Assembly: GCA_019321725.1 (NCBI GenBank)
Contig: CM033109.1
Coordinates: 19,747,993 to 19,811,992 of the forward strand
From: Paulownia fortunei
Lineage: Eukaryota; Streptophyta; Magnoliopsida; Lamiales; Paulowniaceae
DNA: 64,000 bases
Reading direction: 5' to 3'
This document shows positions 22,910 through 37,177 of this stretch, one piece after another. A program made the position numbers and the translations under genes. The notes under the pieces are model-generated. The model was not told the origin of the DNA. It worked only from the letters and a program-made list of their open reading frames with translations, and did no database searches. Positions within the stretch are counted from its first letter, which is position 1. Each line of letters begins with the position of its first letter.

Positions 22910-25440
22910 TGTGCTGATGATTCACTTAATGTACGAACACTTTCCCTGCCTGTTTTTCTGTTTTTTAATCGTCTTATATATACATACATGTATGTATTTA
23001 TATGACCAAAAATTAATCAAGCTCCCGTGAAACTCATCTTTTTCCTGTGTGGTGTGCCTTTTGTAAGGCAGAAGCAACCGAATTTATTTTATGGACAAAT
23101 TTTTCTATTATAAATTTTATTGTATTGTACGTTTACGAATAAATTTTTTACAAATTACGAATAATTGATTTATAAAAATGTAATAAAATATGTAGAAAAA
23201 ATTCTTATATGCTTCTCTTATTAAAGTAGTAATAACAGGATTGCATGGGAAATAATGCGATCGATTTTCTTGTTGCAATTTTGTATTTCATTCTGTATTG
23301 TGCTATACATTACAAGTATAAGTCAAAAGTGTAAAACGTTCAATGTGTAAAACGTTTCTTTGTTGCTTGCCCTGGTTCCACTTTCCTTTCTTACTGAGGA
23401 AATTTCTTTGTTGCCATCTTCTTTAGAATTTCACATTTGCTTTTGAAATGGATATATTGGATGCTTCTTTATAAGCTGGAAAGAAAATAAAGTTGGGAGA
23501 GTAGTTGACATCAACGAAGAAAGTTGCTGGTGTTATTCACGGGGAATAGTTTTTGGATTATACTAAATGCTGTTTTTCAGCTCCCAAATCGGTCATAAAT
23601 CATCACATCATGTCTTTGAAATTGTTTTTGGTACCCTACCGCGGAGGCGACAGCATTAATATGATAAGACACGTGGAGTACGTTACTTTCTTTACGACCA
23701 TAGAATCTATGTAACTCGGGTTAGACACGATTTGTGTGCGTGCGTGCGTATATTAAAAAAATATATGTATAAGCATATTTTCAATTCTTTCTTTTTTCAT
23801 ATTATATTTTAATATCAAATTCCCTTCATATTCGTTCAACAAGTATTTTTCATTTTGATCTAATTCTTATAATTCTTTAAAAAAATATTTTTTTTGGAAA
23901 AAAAAAACTGACCTCTCGTTTATAAAGAGGGACTAACCCCTCTACCCACATGTTTCTTCAATGTGAATAAATTTCTCCCAATAATCCTTATTTAGAAAAC
24001 ATAAAAATTTTAACAGATTATGAAAAATATGGAGATGGAATAAAGTTGAAAATTTGACCAAAAAGAAAGGCGTGATGTTGTGCGAAGTAATCACTTTTCT
24101 GAACAGTACACAGAAAGCAAGTACTTCATATATACGACCTAGGTCAAGAGTGGAGAATTTTGTCAAACATCAGTCAGGAAAATTCTTATTTATATTGGAT
24201 AATTTGAATTTTTATTTTAACATGATATTTCATTTTGCAGTGCACAATATATATGCTACATGTATAGTATTTTTTTTAAATATATATTTGGCATTATGCT
24301 CAAGACATGAAAATATCATAAAAAATATAAAATGCAATATTATATTCATTGGAATAAAGGATCCGAAATGTATATTTGGAGCTTTTAAACCACATAATGA
24401 GGATTATACTATGTCACCAACTTTATCTTGACATGATATGTTTCTCACCGTTTGATATAAATAGTTGAATATACACAAATGTTTTTCCATATTAGGTTAC
24501 TAAGAAGAAATAAGGCCACAACCATTAGTAGGAAGTCAGAAACTACTCATTTGGCTATCAACTTAAAAAATTACAGAAATGATCAAATTAATTTATTAAA
24601 TTAATATTCTGCCCTCAAGTGCCTTGGTAATGTTTATATATACGGAAAGGGGTGTATTTATAATGTTTTTGAAGTTGAGGGGGTATTTATCAACTTGTTT
24701 CCTTCATTTTCTATAATTATAAATATCTCCATTCTAAGCTTGCTCTATTAAAAACGCAAACAGAAGTCTAAATTAACCATTTTGCCCTCAAATTATTAAT
24801 TTAATTGAATAACCATTCGGCCATCTAGTGTTTTGGTAATATTCATATATTTGGAAAAGGATGTACCTGTAATGTTTTCATAGTTAAAGTGGTGTTTTTG
24901 TAATATATCCATACTTCAATTTTATTCCTAGGGGTGTATTGTAATCTTTCTGTAGTTGAAGTGGTGTTTTTGTAATATATCAATAATTAAATTTTATTAC
25001 CCTTAAAATTCAAAATATCTTAAATTCAAATGTTATTTTTGGCCGTGTTTGGATTTTAGAATAAACTCTTAAAATATATCCAATCTCAGTTTTTTTTTTT
25101 TTTTTTTTTTTTTTTGACTGAATTTATAGAGTCATAATCCTATGAAATCCTAAATCAACCCTTCTCCTCCCCCATCCACCTACTTTCCTCTATCTATCTT
25201 TCCCTCTCACCTAAGTCTCTCTCTCTCTCTCCCCCCCTTGCACCACTGTCATTTCCTCCTCCTCTCTTCCTTACCAACGCTATCCATCCGCCCTCTATGC
25301 CCTTTGTGTTTCGTAAATATAGTCGTAGCCTGCTCTTTCCCTTGTAGCCAATCTTTCCTTCCCACGTTCCTTCCCCGGTACTCTGTGCCATCCCAGCATT
25401 TTTATCCCTACTTGTTTATACCTGTCATTCTCTTAAAATT
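22910..25440. other. AT-rich intergenic DNA with short repeats
   Basis: No gene seen. 24560-24740 and 24775-24990 are diverged copies of one unit (TTTGCCCTCAA..., TTTGGTAAT.TTCATATAT.., GTGGTGTTTTTGTAATATAT). A T run is at 25090-25115 and a CT-rich stretch at 25180-25270. The latter yields random reading frames. Confidence 0.55.
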
Positions 25441-25445
25441 TTATA

Positions 25446-25873
25446 GGGCAAACCCCACCCCTCCCCAAATTTATTTATGGTTGCCCTAAACGTAACATGT
25501 ACCCCTAAATTTACAACTGTAATATTTACCCCTAAATTAAATATTTGAACAAAATTATCCTAAATTCAATGAATTTAGTTTTGAGTATATTTTAAGTATT
25601 TTTCACCCCAATTTCAATTTGAAATTCTTTTTTAATTACAAAAAATAATTTAAATGATAATATTTTATAAAGGTATTTAGTAACTTAAGTAATTCAAATT
25701 TAAAAAAAACTTAATGAATAACATAGTATAATAAATACACAAAAAATATTAAACATGAAAAATTTATTTTGATTATTTTAATATAAAATAAAGTATTAAC
25801 TATTTAATCTAAATGAATTTTAAACTCTTTTGGATAAAGATGAATAAGTATATTTTTGCAAACTCAATTTATA

Positions 25874-25904
<31 letters not shown>

Positions 25905-26499
25905 GCATAAGTTGAATAAAAATCATTTTTGCATCTTAATTTAAAAAGGTCCAAAAATTATTCAAATATATTTTTGTTCAATTTTATGTCTATAAAGATA
26001 TTTTTAAGTATCAATGAGATATATTTATTTATTTTTCTCCAAAAGAGTTCATAATTCATTTAGATTAAATAGTTTTATTTTGAATTCAAATAATCAAAAT
26101 TATTTTTCATGTTTAATATTTTCTTGTGTATTTATTACTATTTTATTAATTTATTTTTTAAAAATATTTAATTACTTAAATTATTAATTACTTTTTCTAA
26201 GAAAATATGTATAATTTAATTTATTTTTTAAAATTAAAAAGAATTTAAAACTAAATTTAGGGTGAAATATACTTAAAATATACTTAAAATTATATAAATT
26301 CATTGTGTTGATATCAATTTTGTCCAAACATTTAATTTAGGGGGTAAATGTTACATTTGTAAGTTAATGGCTATTTGCAACCATAGGTGAAATTCAAAAG
26401 GGTTTATGTAATTTATCTAAATGGGTAAATATTATAATTATAAGTTCATGAGTGGTGTTTATGATTATATGTGAAGTTCGGGATTATGTATTTTGCCGT
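25446..26499. mobile_element. Foldback element with ~400-bp terminal inverted repeats
   Basis: The left arm 25446-25875 and right arm ~26015-26499 are inverted copies; for example TAATAAATACACAA, AATATTAAACATGAAAAAT and ACTATTTAATCTAAATGAAT occur in the left arm and as complements in the right arm in mirrored order. The ~140-bp loop contains a TA microsatellite. An 8-bp repeat ATTTTATA at 25438-25445 and 26500-26507 may be the TSD, but it is AT-only and could be chance. Non-coding. Long TIRs suggest a Mutator-like or foldback type. Confidence 0.65.
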
Positions 26500-26507
26500 A
26501 TTTTATA

Positions 26508-29500
26508 TTATATAAAAATTAAGTCTAATTAATTTTTAAAGTCACCTTGATTTTTTATATTACAATCCTACAACTTTAGAAGAAGTATTTAAACAACTCA
26601 TTTTTCTCTAACCAAATGTAAAAATGACTATCACATATTTTGGAGGGCCAAAAAGTAGCCACCAATTGCTAATTTTTTGGCCTCATTATACTATTTTTTT
26701 TTCGTCCAATGCTTATGTTATTGGAACAATGTTTTACATTTTCCCCTTTTGATGTATATAATTATTACATTTATACTCCATCTAAGTATCAAATTTTACC
26801 AAGGGTATTTTGGACATCATAATAAGGATAGTTAAGTTATGGGCAAAATAGAAAGCTCACTAATTTTTTTTGGCTGACATCATCATTTTCCTTTGAAAAC
26901 CTGACGGCAAGGGAAGTTTGATAAATGTGGTCAACTTATAGGGGAGATTTTGTAATTATAAAAGAGGGAGGAAAATAGTTGGTAATTTAGTTATTTTGAA
27001 AGGAAAGTAAGTACAATTAACATTTAAAATAAGCATGAGATTGTAATTTTGTGCCATAAGAATGTGTGCAATTTGGACTTTTACTTTAACTAATAAGAAG
27101 GACGGACGTTTGTTGCATGTAATTCATATAATTTATTAAATAATTATATTATTCACTAAAATATTAGAATGTATTTTTATAAATAAAAAATATTAATTAA
27201 TACTGAATTTATTAAAATAAAAATATGCCAAGGTACTTCGAAATATTTTATTTTAGTATAGAATAATATGAATGATTAAATAAAAATATTTAAAAAATAA
27301 AATTCAATGATAATTTAAAAACTGATAACAATAAAACTGAATAGATTCTTACATAAATTTGGATCACTTTAATCATCCTTTTATTTAATTTTGTTGGCTG
27401 AAAAAGTCTTCATTTTACTTGATTTTACAAATCTTCTTTGTAATGCATTATATGCAATCAAATCGTAATTTCACATGCTAAAAATTGATAAATATTTTTT
27501 TTAACTATTTGCAATAAAATTTAATTTTTTAATTAATGCAATATTCATAGTTAATCAAGAGAAAATACAAAAAAATAAATACAAAGTGTCACATCTAATT
27601 AAAAACTTTCAAATAAACTAAATTATTTTTTTCCCAAAGTCAAATACAATATATTTATATTATTCATTATTATTAATTAATTCAAAAAATATATAAACTT
27701 AATTTTATCCATATGCTTACTTAGTGCTCTTGCTTACTTCAGTTTCTTTCTCTCACTCATTTCAATAAAGAACATAACTAAAAACAAAAATTGCAAATAT
27801 AGAAGATTTATAAAAAGTTTTCTTTTATTTTTTTCATTTCGTGAACAACCACATAGATATTATCATAAAACTTAAAATTATGGATATTTGAATCCACATC
27901 TCCTAAGGTCTAAATTAGCAATTGTTTTAAGGAATACCCAAGTAATATAAAATTGATACGTATTAAATAAAGTTCTTCTAATTTTTTTTTATAACGACTT
28001 ATATATATTTTTAGATTCTATCCAATTTTAACTATTTTTTCAATCTTTCATATTAGATTTTCTTTATTACTTAAGTTTTGCTGTAAATATCATATTGATG
28101 TCTGCATTTTATAATTTTTAAAGTGTAATTTTTAATGGGGCTGACTTTCGCCGTAAATATTAAATACATAGTAAATAAAATTCTTTTAGATTTTCTTCTA
28201 TTTTCTTTTTTACAAATACATGTATACCTATTTTAATTCTATTTGTTTTTAATTATTCTTTTTTTATTTAGTTCATTAAATAAATTTTATTTATTATTAA
28301 CACTAATTTAAGATTATCTAAATATACCTCCATATAAGTAAGAAATAAAAAGACTACAATGAAACAAAGAGATTGAAATAATAATACAATTTTGAAACTA
28401 AAATTTATGAGGTACAACATAAAATATGATTCGTGAAAGTCATAATAAATTCTTATTTAGAGTTTCAATCTATTTTCTTTTAATTTTGTTGGACTTTTCA
28501 CCTCCTTGATTAGACCAAATTAAAATAAAGAATGAGGAGAAAATACAACAAAAATAAAACAATCATTTCTTTTATTCTATATATATATATATATATATAT
28601 ATTTTAAACCATGATATTTTAAAATTAAATTCAAAATCTCTTTTAAGATTTTATTCACAATCACATGAATATTACACCATAACACTTGAACTTAAGGTTA
28701 TTTGAATCCACATCTCCTGCTATTTATAATTTTACTGAAACATCTCAAAAATTCCAAAAAAAAAAAAATTATATTTACAAAAAAAGTATATAACCTAACA
28801 TGTATGAAAATAATCCCAACTTTTTCTTTAAAAGTCATGTTTTAAAAACAAATATAAAAAAATAATAAGCTTTGAAACTCTACAAAATATAATATTTATT
28901 TAAGAAAAAATGCATTTGAAAGTAACTCTTCATTTTTTCATGAAAGTGTATGATATATTATACTATTAAATAATGCATTTGCAATTGAATTTGAGTATTC
29001 CTTTTATTATGAAAGTTATGCAATTGTGAATTTGAATCATGTACAATTATAAAAATCATAATTATTCTTTATATATGAAATTAATCTCTACTTCTTGTAT
29101 AGAGACTATAAAATTTAAAATTTGACCTCATTCATTTCTTTTCTTTATTAAATTATTTATTATAAATTATAACTACCAATTTGTTTTATTTTTTTTCCAA
29201 AAATAAATGGATATGGTTCTTTGATCTTGAAATAAATTCTATAAGAATTTTTTATCAAATAAGAGGATGTAGTTGCTAAAGATGTAAACCTCAATGTGCA
29301 AATAACCACTTATATTTACTATGCATGATTTAACGAAGTAAAATATATATAATTGTAAGAATAATAAGTGAGGGTCGTCTTCTAAAATGCATAATCATAA
29401 AAAGAATGTTAGACCAAATTCTAAATCATAAGATTTAGAAATATTACATAATTTGTATTAATATTTATCTATAAAAAAATGCATCTAAAAATAACTCATT

Positions 29501-30804
29501 TAGATTTTCTTTTCTAAAATTTCACAATATATTATTCCATTAAAGATGTCATTTGCAATTAAACTTGAGTTTTTTATTTCCTTATAAAAATTGCGCTGTT
29601 ATAAATATATGAACCTTATAAAATTAAAAAATTCTAATTATTCTTTATATATAAAAATTAATATATACTCTTTATGTTGTTGGAGACACTTTAAAATTCA
29701 AAATTTGATCTTATTCATTTATTTTTTTATAGAATTATTTACAATATAAGATAACTACGAATTAGTTTTTCAAAATTTACTCCATTTAAAAAAACAAGGA
29801 TATGATACTTTGATCTTTAAATAAATTTCTTTTAATTTTTTTTATCAAAGGCTAATGTAGGATTTAATACAGTAAAGTTTAAGGCTAAATTTGTTAAATG
29901 AATTTTACCATGAATGACATATTGATACATGAATTAACATATAGTTTAAAAAATACCTAAATTTTACCGTAAATGGCAAATTATTATATACTAAATGAAA
30001 TTCTTTTAGTTTTTCTTACAATGGCACATGTACACTTTTAGACTTTATCCAATTTTAATTCTTGTTTTTATTTTTTATATTATATTATATCTTATTAAAT
30101 TAGATTATTTTGTTACCAAGATTTTATCATAAATATCAATTGATACCTTAGTTTTTATAATTTGTAAGCGTGCAAGTTTTAAGTGACACATAATGATTAT
30201 TGTAAATATTGAATTGATATATATTTAACAAAATATTTTAGTTCTTCTGCTAAATTTCTTACAATGACATTTGTACCCTTTTTAATCTACTTTTTTTGTT
30301 TTTTTTTATATTATATTTCATTAGGTTAAATCAAATTTTATCTATTAATAACATAAATTTAAGATTTTCTAACAATATGCGTCCATACAAATAAGAATAA
30401 AACGTTTATAATAGAATATAAGAGATTGATATCATAATATGTTTTAAAAAAGAATACTAATTTTGTAACTAAAATTTATGAGGTGAGACATAAAATAAGA
30501 TTTGTAAATAACCTATTAACTCTTTATTAAGAGTTTAAAGTAATATTTCTTCTTTTGAACTTTTTTGGACTTTTCATCTTATTGACAAGGTCTAAGTATT
30601 ACAAAATATTCGAAAATACAATAAAAATATAGTAAGTATTTTTCTTATACTCTCTACTCTTTTTCTTAAACTTTTATATTAAAAATTAGTTTCCATATCT
30701 CATCTTCTTAATTAAAAAAATATAGCTCTCATTAAGGTCAGTTTTAATTTTTAATTTTTTATTTGAGTACAAGCTATTAATTTTTTAGTATGTTTGTTAT
30801 TATT
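26508..30804. repeat. AT-rich, gene-free DNA with old diverged direct repeats
   Basis: No reading frame of note. Diverged copies: 27900-28530 and 29880-30600 (shared AAATTTATGAGGT, AAAATTCTTTTAG and TGGACTTTTCA); 28870-29250 and 29450-29830 (shared TTTGCAATTRAA, ATTATTCTTTATATAT and TTTGATCTT); and 27848-27905 with 28650-28715 (TTTGAATCCACATCTCCT). They look like very old duplicated non-coding sequence, perhaps decayed transposons. Confidence 0.6.
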
Positions 30805-32615
30805 TGATAACTGCATATATTTGACATATTTTTGTATCAAAGTTTTTATTTTTTTTCTTTGTTCTTATTAATATTATAATTTTATTAATATTTTGTATTA
30901 TGGAATCAATGAACAAAAAGAGATAAAAAAGAGTCAAAATAAAACTAAAAAAAACAACACGTTTCGTGAGTAAGTTAGGAGATAATATTTTATTGGATCA
31001 AACAAATATCATAATTAAAAGAAAATAATTATTTTTGCCTATGTCCATTATGTGTAGATCAAAATATATACAACAAATCATTTGAACTTTGCAAATAATT
31101 ATTGGGCTTGCAATAAATTCAAAATAAACATGTTTTTAAACTTGTGCAGTTTTCGTATCTTGGGCATAACTTTATATTCAAAAGCCCTATGTACTTGAAT
31201 CTTACTTCATTTGAAAGCCAATAAATAGAACTACAATTTTGTTATTGGAAGTTCGACCCAATTCAGCCTTGATTAAAATAGAAAATTTATCCAAATGTGT
31301 GTATTGGAAGGAATTTATCTATATTAACACTTCTTCTTAAATCAAGCATGATTTGTCTCTAATGGTTAGAATTAGGTGATTCAAGTTAAAAAATGAAACT
31401 AACAGAAAATACACAGCCTTCATATTGATCATTTTTTAAAATTAACTGATTTCATAGAGAAAAATGTATGACACATTTTAAATTTGAAATAGACATATGA
31501 ATTTATAACATATTTGAAGTAAATTTGGAGTACAATGGAATGAATTTGGAGATGTTAATTTAAACACTATTCTACTATAAATAGGGGTTCTTGGATATCA
31601 TTCAAGACAGATAAAAACCCTTCAAGGGGAAATAAAGTTTTATTATTGTCTTTTTTATGCTACGTTTTCTACTAGTAGAAATGTATTCTTTAGTTTCTCT
31701 TTTATTTTTAGTATTTTCTACTTTTATTATGTTTTTCTAAATTTTATTTAGTTTAGGAGAAAGGTTGAACCTCTTGATGGAGGAAGAGAAATAGTTATAA
31801 AGATGCATAATGTTCAATTGTGTTGTATTATTATTTTAATTTTTTATTAAAAACTCATTGTTTTGTAGTGATTCTTGATTTATTTATCACCAATGACAAC
31901 AAATACTTGAGTTCATTTAACTTATTGTATGGTTCTACTATACCAACTGCTAACGTAAAATCTTGATTTGTTGTAGACACATGTGTGTATAAGTAGTTGA
32001 TCTCTAATCAATATAAAATTTGTAGATAAATCTGTTAGCTTCAGTTTTCAACTTAAATAAACTAATTCGAACCACCATGGACAAATTTATGCTCGATTTA
32101 AGGAGATGTGTTAGCATAGATAGATTCCTTATAATACACACACTTGGATGAATTTTTTGCTTTAATCAAAACTGAATTGGGCCGAGCTTCCAATAGCAGA
32201 ATTGTAGTTTTATTTCTTGACTTTCAAATAAAGTAAGATTTAAGTTCATATGGCTTTTGAAGATAGAGTTAAGCCTAAAACACGAAAACTGCACAAGTCT
32301 AAAAACATGTTTATTTTGAATTTAATACAAACCCAATAATTACTTGCAAATTTCAAGTAATTTTTCACATATATTTTGATCTACAAATGATGGACTTAGG
32401 CTAAAATTACCCTTTTCTTCTAATTGTGATGCTTCTTTAATCTAATGAAATATTATCTCCCAACATAATCAGGAAACGTATTGTCCTCTTTAATTTTATT
32501 TTGACTCTTTTTGATCTCTTTTTATTCTTATTAATAAAACCATAAGACTAACAAGATAAAGCAAGAAAAATATAAAGAATTTGATACTAAAATATGTCAA
32601 AATATGCACTTATCA
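30805..32615. mobile_element. LTR-like sequence followed by an inverted copy of its first ~550 bp
   Basis: From 30805 (TGATAACTGCATATATTTG) to ~32070 the plus strand matches the LTR family at 51345-52920 (shared TTTCATTTGAAAG, CTTGATGGAGGAAGA, TTTTTCTAAATTTTATTT). From 32615 down to ~32070 the minus strand repeats its first part (TGATAAGTGCATATTTTGAC, CTTGTGCAGTTTTCGT, CCCAATTCAG). The second copy has no purine tract next to it, so both are probably solo or truncated LTRs. Confidence 0.7.
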
Positions 32616-34741
32616 CTGGCCATCGATTCTCGATTAAACCGACCGATCCAATTCTGAAAATAGTAATCTCTGTATTGAAAGTTAGTAATATTATATCATT
32701 GATTTGAGTGAGAGATGAGTGTATTTTTTTAAGAAAAATAAAGTTTTGTTTATATGACATGGAGCCTTATTTTGTAACATTTCAAAAAAGGAAAATAAGG
32801 ATCATACATTTGGAATAGAGGGAATATTAATTTGGGCAGCACGATCACATTCCATAAGTATATATAATCTAGAGGTTCCATCAAAATATAAAGCTAAGGT
32901 AAGAAGAAATAAATAATAATATTTAATAAGAGTATAAATGTCGTTAATCCAATTAATTTGTTGGGCACTTTTCTAATCAAATATACCTTCTAACAACCTT
33001 CTTCGACTCCAAAAATCAACTGCACAACATTTTTTTTGGTAATATTTAGTTGTATTTAGCTTCATAATTTTTCATTAATTGCTACAACATCAATTGGTCC
33101 ACGTGAACTATGCATGTTATAGATGATGATAGTAAAATAATGCTTGAGATTTTAAATTATTTCAAACCATACAATTATTGAAATTAGACATCATGATTTA
33201 GATAAACTTGCCCATATAATGCATATTCAATTGGGAGGATGTCATATTTTATTAGTATCGATATGGAGATATTAGTGTATGTATGTAGGTACATGTTGAA
33301 AAATAAGTTTACCGAACAACCCATAATAAACTACTAATTGAAAATTACCCAAATAACAAATAAGAAATTTTTGTTTGACGATAGTGCAAGATCAATCATT
33401 CGATTTAAGGCACTATGATAACTTTGTGTATAGATAGTTGTATTTCGATCTATACTCTGATTTTTTTTAAAATCATAAGGAGTTTATTTTAGATATAATT
33501 AGATCACAAGTGGAGATTTGTGAGTGTCAACAAAATATTCCTCACCCATGGGATAATTGGGTGAATGTTCTATGTTGTCCATGGTCTATGATTTAGGAAA
33601 TTCTTGGCTAAGGCAGGATGATAATTAAGAAAGAGTTTTATAATTTCATCATTAATTAATAAAATAGGATTTTTTAAAATAAAAACCACCTATATTTAGG
33701 TGAGGGGTTTGACAGACCTCTACATATTTATTAATCACAAGAATAAAAAAAGTTTTACAAGATCAAAAGAGAATCTCAAAGCAACGTAAGACCATAGTAC
33801 TATTCTTTTCAATGATTTAAACAGAAATCTAGGCAAAGCTAACATATCTAAATTGATGTAATAGATATTGAGCTAATAGGAGGCCGAATATAATTCCATA
33901 CTCAAAGCCTAATCAGGACATTAAATGATAAAATTAAAAAAGATATTAGCTGATTCCTCAACTCCATTTTAATTGACTAGAACCCATGACCAATTCTTCA
34001 TAGCATGTTGCCATATGTCAACCATGATTTTGGGTATTTTGGAATTAATGGGGTTAAGTATAAGATGATTAATTAAAAGGACTTCAATTAATCATGGTAC
34101 CACTTAAATCACAAGTGTTAGTAGGCCTACTACTAACTTATTAGTAAACCTAAGAAGTCACACACTAAGTCAAATAAGTCCGTTTCAATGAATCTAAAAG
34201 ATCACAAACTAAGTCAAATAAATCCATTTCAATTTAAGAGAAATAAATCCAACAACTGGATTCGTAAATTAGTTGATTGAATTAATTAATTCAGTGAATT
34301 TTAATTAATTCAAGAGTTGAATTAATCAATTAATTGATGAGATCAATTAATTAGACCTAGTTAATTAGGCCAAGTCCAATTGGAGATTGAATTAATTAAT
34401 AAGATCAATTAATAAATTAGGCCTAAATTTAATTTAATTAGTAAATTAAATATATAAATTAATTAATTTATTAAGTAAATTAATTCAATAGTTGGATTAA
34501 TTTATTAATTGATTTGATTGAATAATTAGACTTTTTTAATTAGGACAAGTCCAAGAATTAATCGATTGAGTGGATCACTCAATTAGGTTTAATTTAAATA
34601 AGCTTGAGTCTACAAAATGGATGTAGAATATACAATCCCATGTAGGAGAATGAGAAAAAAAGGAAAGTCTTTTTACATAAGGTATGAGATACGTAAATTT
34701 AAAAAAAAGTCTCATGTATAAGATTTGAGATATCAATGTGA
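32616..34741. other. AT-rich DNA, possible decayed copia-type LTR
   Basis: No coding sequence. 34100-34600 is dominated by AATTAATT motifs and contains direct repeats such as ACTAAGTCAAATAARTCC (34158 and 34212), which recalls some plant copia LTRs, but no paired copy or termini were found. Confidence 0.4.
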
Positions 34742-36129
34742 TGTGGGAAAATACTTCTTACTCTGAGGCATATAAATATTCCTAGTGTTGAGGTGAACTC
34801 TTCCTTAAGAATGGATTTCTTGAGAGCAGCTCTTTTTTCCGGGATTTGTGCCTGTAATACGAACAAGTTGTTGATGCCCTTTGAAGTGTTCTGGGTAACC
34901 CCTTTGATACTTAAGTCAATAAGTGCTCGAGAAAATAAAACTGAACTTAAAGCTTAAATTAAACAAATGAATTATGTACCTAATAAATGATAATGAGAGA
35001 GTAGCTATATAAGTGGGGCATGAAATGAGCAAATGAATTGCACACCTATCTAAGTGGGACATGGCCCACATGGGCCTTTGATGGGACTTGGGTTTTGTAG
35101 GTTTGTATGCCTTGTTAGGCTAATATTGATATCTCTAGACCGTATGGGCCTCTTATATGACTTGGGCCTCTTGAACTTGAATGCCTCATTGGAATGTAGT
35201 TGGAGGGCTTGATTTGAAATATGTTCATCATATAACCCCCAACTTCCAAGCGAGCAACGAAGTACAGTCCTACTAGGAGTTAATCACTAAATAATTCCAG
35301 CTTTATTTGCAATTCCTAGGAAGGCCATATGTGTAGAAGTGTAAGGCCTTGAGTGCTTCAAGCTTACTTTCACAACTTTTATATTTAAAAACATGTCACT
35401 AATGTTCTATTTCCAGAACTTTACTTCTTGAATTTCCTTTCTTCTTTGAATGAGTCATGCTTGGGAGAGTTGAGTGATAGAATGTTAAACACGGAGTCGT
35501 TGTGTAAAGGGTGCAATGGAGGATATGACAAGGATGTTGAACCTGATCAAGGCTTACTGGCCTTAGTTGATCAAGATCTGGTAGTCGAGGCAACCACGTC
35601 TTAATTGTTGGGGAATGCCTCAACTACTAGGTCTATGTTCTGCAACCTTACCTGGCTAGGGTTCTTTGTCTGCATAGGCAAGTGTTTTGCGTGATCTTGA
35701 GGTTCTGAGTCTATTTTCATCAAGTTTTGTCAAACCAACTTAGGTTATTTGCAATCTCTTTTTGTTGGTGAGTTAGATGGGGGATTGATATTTCATAAAT
35801 TGTGGGAGGCTTTGGGAGCATGCAAAAGTGTTGTACATTAGAACCTTCGCATTATGTGGAGATTAAGTTTTCATGGAATACATTAGGTTTACTTGGGATT
35901 CAAGATAGTAGTGAGTTTGATACACCTAATCCAAGCTTAATTTCTGAGTTAGGAGTGTTGCTCCCATTTGGGGTTCAACTTCTACTAGATATAAGGTGAT
36001 GAACATTGAGGTGTTGAGGAATGCGGTATCTGATAATGAGTTGAGACTATGTCGAAGGAGAGTAGGTTTGCCTTTGTTTAAAGTTTTTTCTCTCTCCCCA
36101 AAATAAAGGATTAAGAGCCCTCCTAATAA

Positions 36130-36450
36130 ATGTTTTATGGTCCACTTGTCATACTTCTCAAGTAGATTCTCCATTCCTCTTGGCCCCTTCAATCAGAAGT
36201 CGTTCAGTCTTAAGGGATTTAAATATTTTTTGGAAGAGCTTAGTCTCTTTATTAAGTTGCATAATTTCAAGTCACTCTTTTCACATCAGAGAGTGCTCAG
36301 GCATATTTTCATTTCTTTCCACATATGGAATATAAGTTCTGGGTGGGCAAACCTTCTTCTCGGGGTACATGGAAGAATAAATCTTTTTATATGAGAGATG
36401 AGGGATAGAGATTCTCTCGAAAGTGGAGTCTCTGACTATGTACCCTTCTT
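36130..36450 (+). pseudogene. Fragment resembling 'putative gypsy type transposon' protein
   Basis: With stops and frame changes the plus strand reads FFPHMEYKFWVGKPSSRGTW followed by KNKSFYMRDEG, which recalls the Trp-rich block of the plant 'putative gypsy type transposon' family (PF04195-like). This protein is found in Tat-lineage retroelements and its function is unknown. The call rests on a short resemblance. Confidence 0.35.
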
Positions 36451-36763
36451 ATCGAGCTTATTGAGAATTTAAGAAGCCTTGTGCTTCTGTTAGGTTGTTT
36501 AATGAGACTTTTGATATTAATTGCCTATTTTCATGTGGTAGTATAGGTTTTTACACTTATACTTCATGTATACTTGTTATGATTATCATCTTGCTTTCTT
36601 ATACTTGTTTTTTATTCTTTCAGGAAAAAGGGTAGATATTGTAGTGTTGATGCGGAATAACACGCACATGTCTAGCCACCAGAGTGCACGTCTTTCTTTC
36701 GGTAGGGCTGATAGAGATAAGGATAGGTGTTTGCCTTCTAGGCAAACTTAAGATGAGCAGATA

Positions 36764-37117
36764 TTGTACTTTCAAGGTGGCAAAATGAGAGCTGACGACC
36801 ACACTGATGCCCATGGCCAATGTATTGGTTTGACTGATGCTCCTTCTTTGGTTGTAGGCAAGGGAAAGAGGCTTAGGGAGAGCTTAGATAGATTTTCTCC
36901 GCGGCATAATTTTAGAGATAACATATTTACTTTTGGCATTAATGAGTTGGAGGGTACTCATTTTTATTGGGATGCTAAAGATGCTACTTTAGGTTTGTTC
37001 AAAATTATGATTGTAGTTAACGAGGAGGATGTCACTCGCTTCTGTCAGATGCCAGCAACCACCTTAGAGGTCTTGGCAGCCAGTGATCGCTTGGTAAGCC
37101 TCCCAGACATCACTTAG
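36764..37117 (+). pseudogene. Retroelement-derived reading frame, unrecognised
   Basis: 118 codons, charged, ending at TAG 37115-37117, 60 bp before the next frame. It contains GLTDAPSLVVGKGKRLRESL and ITFGINELEGTHFYWDAKD-like stretches. It lies inside the degraded LTR element and precedes a coiled-coil reading frame in the same orientation, so it is probably the middle of that element's protein. No family could be named. Confidence 0.4.
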
Positions 37118-37177
37118 TGAGATTAATTTACTCTTCTTATTCCAATGAATTTGTTGGATTTCTGGTAGACTATCATT

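Noticed and set aside
22614..23030. 138-codon plus-strand frame
   Set aside because: Antisense of the DUF247 N-terminus and MITE.
24054..24431. 125-codon plus-strand frame
   Set aside because: AT-rich, no domain, and no start context or flanking signals.
35399..36192. Minus-strand frames of 74 and 88 codons
   Set aside because: Opposite to the orientation of the surrounding LTR element and without motifs.
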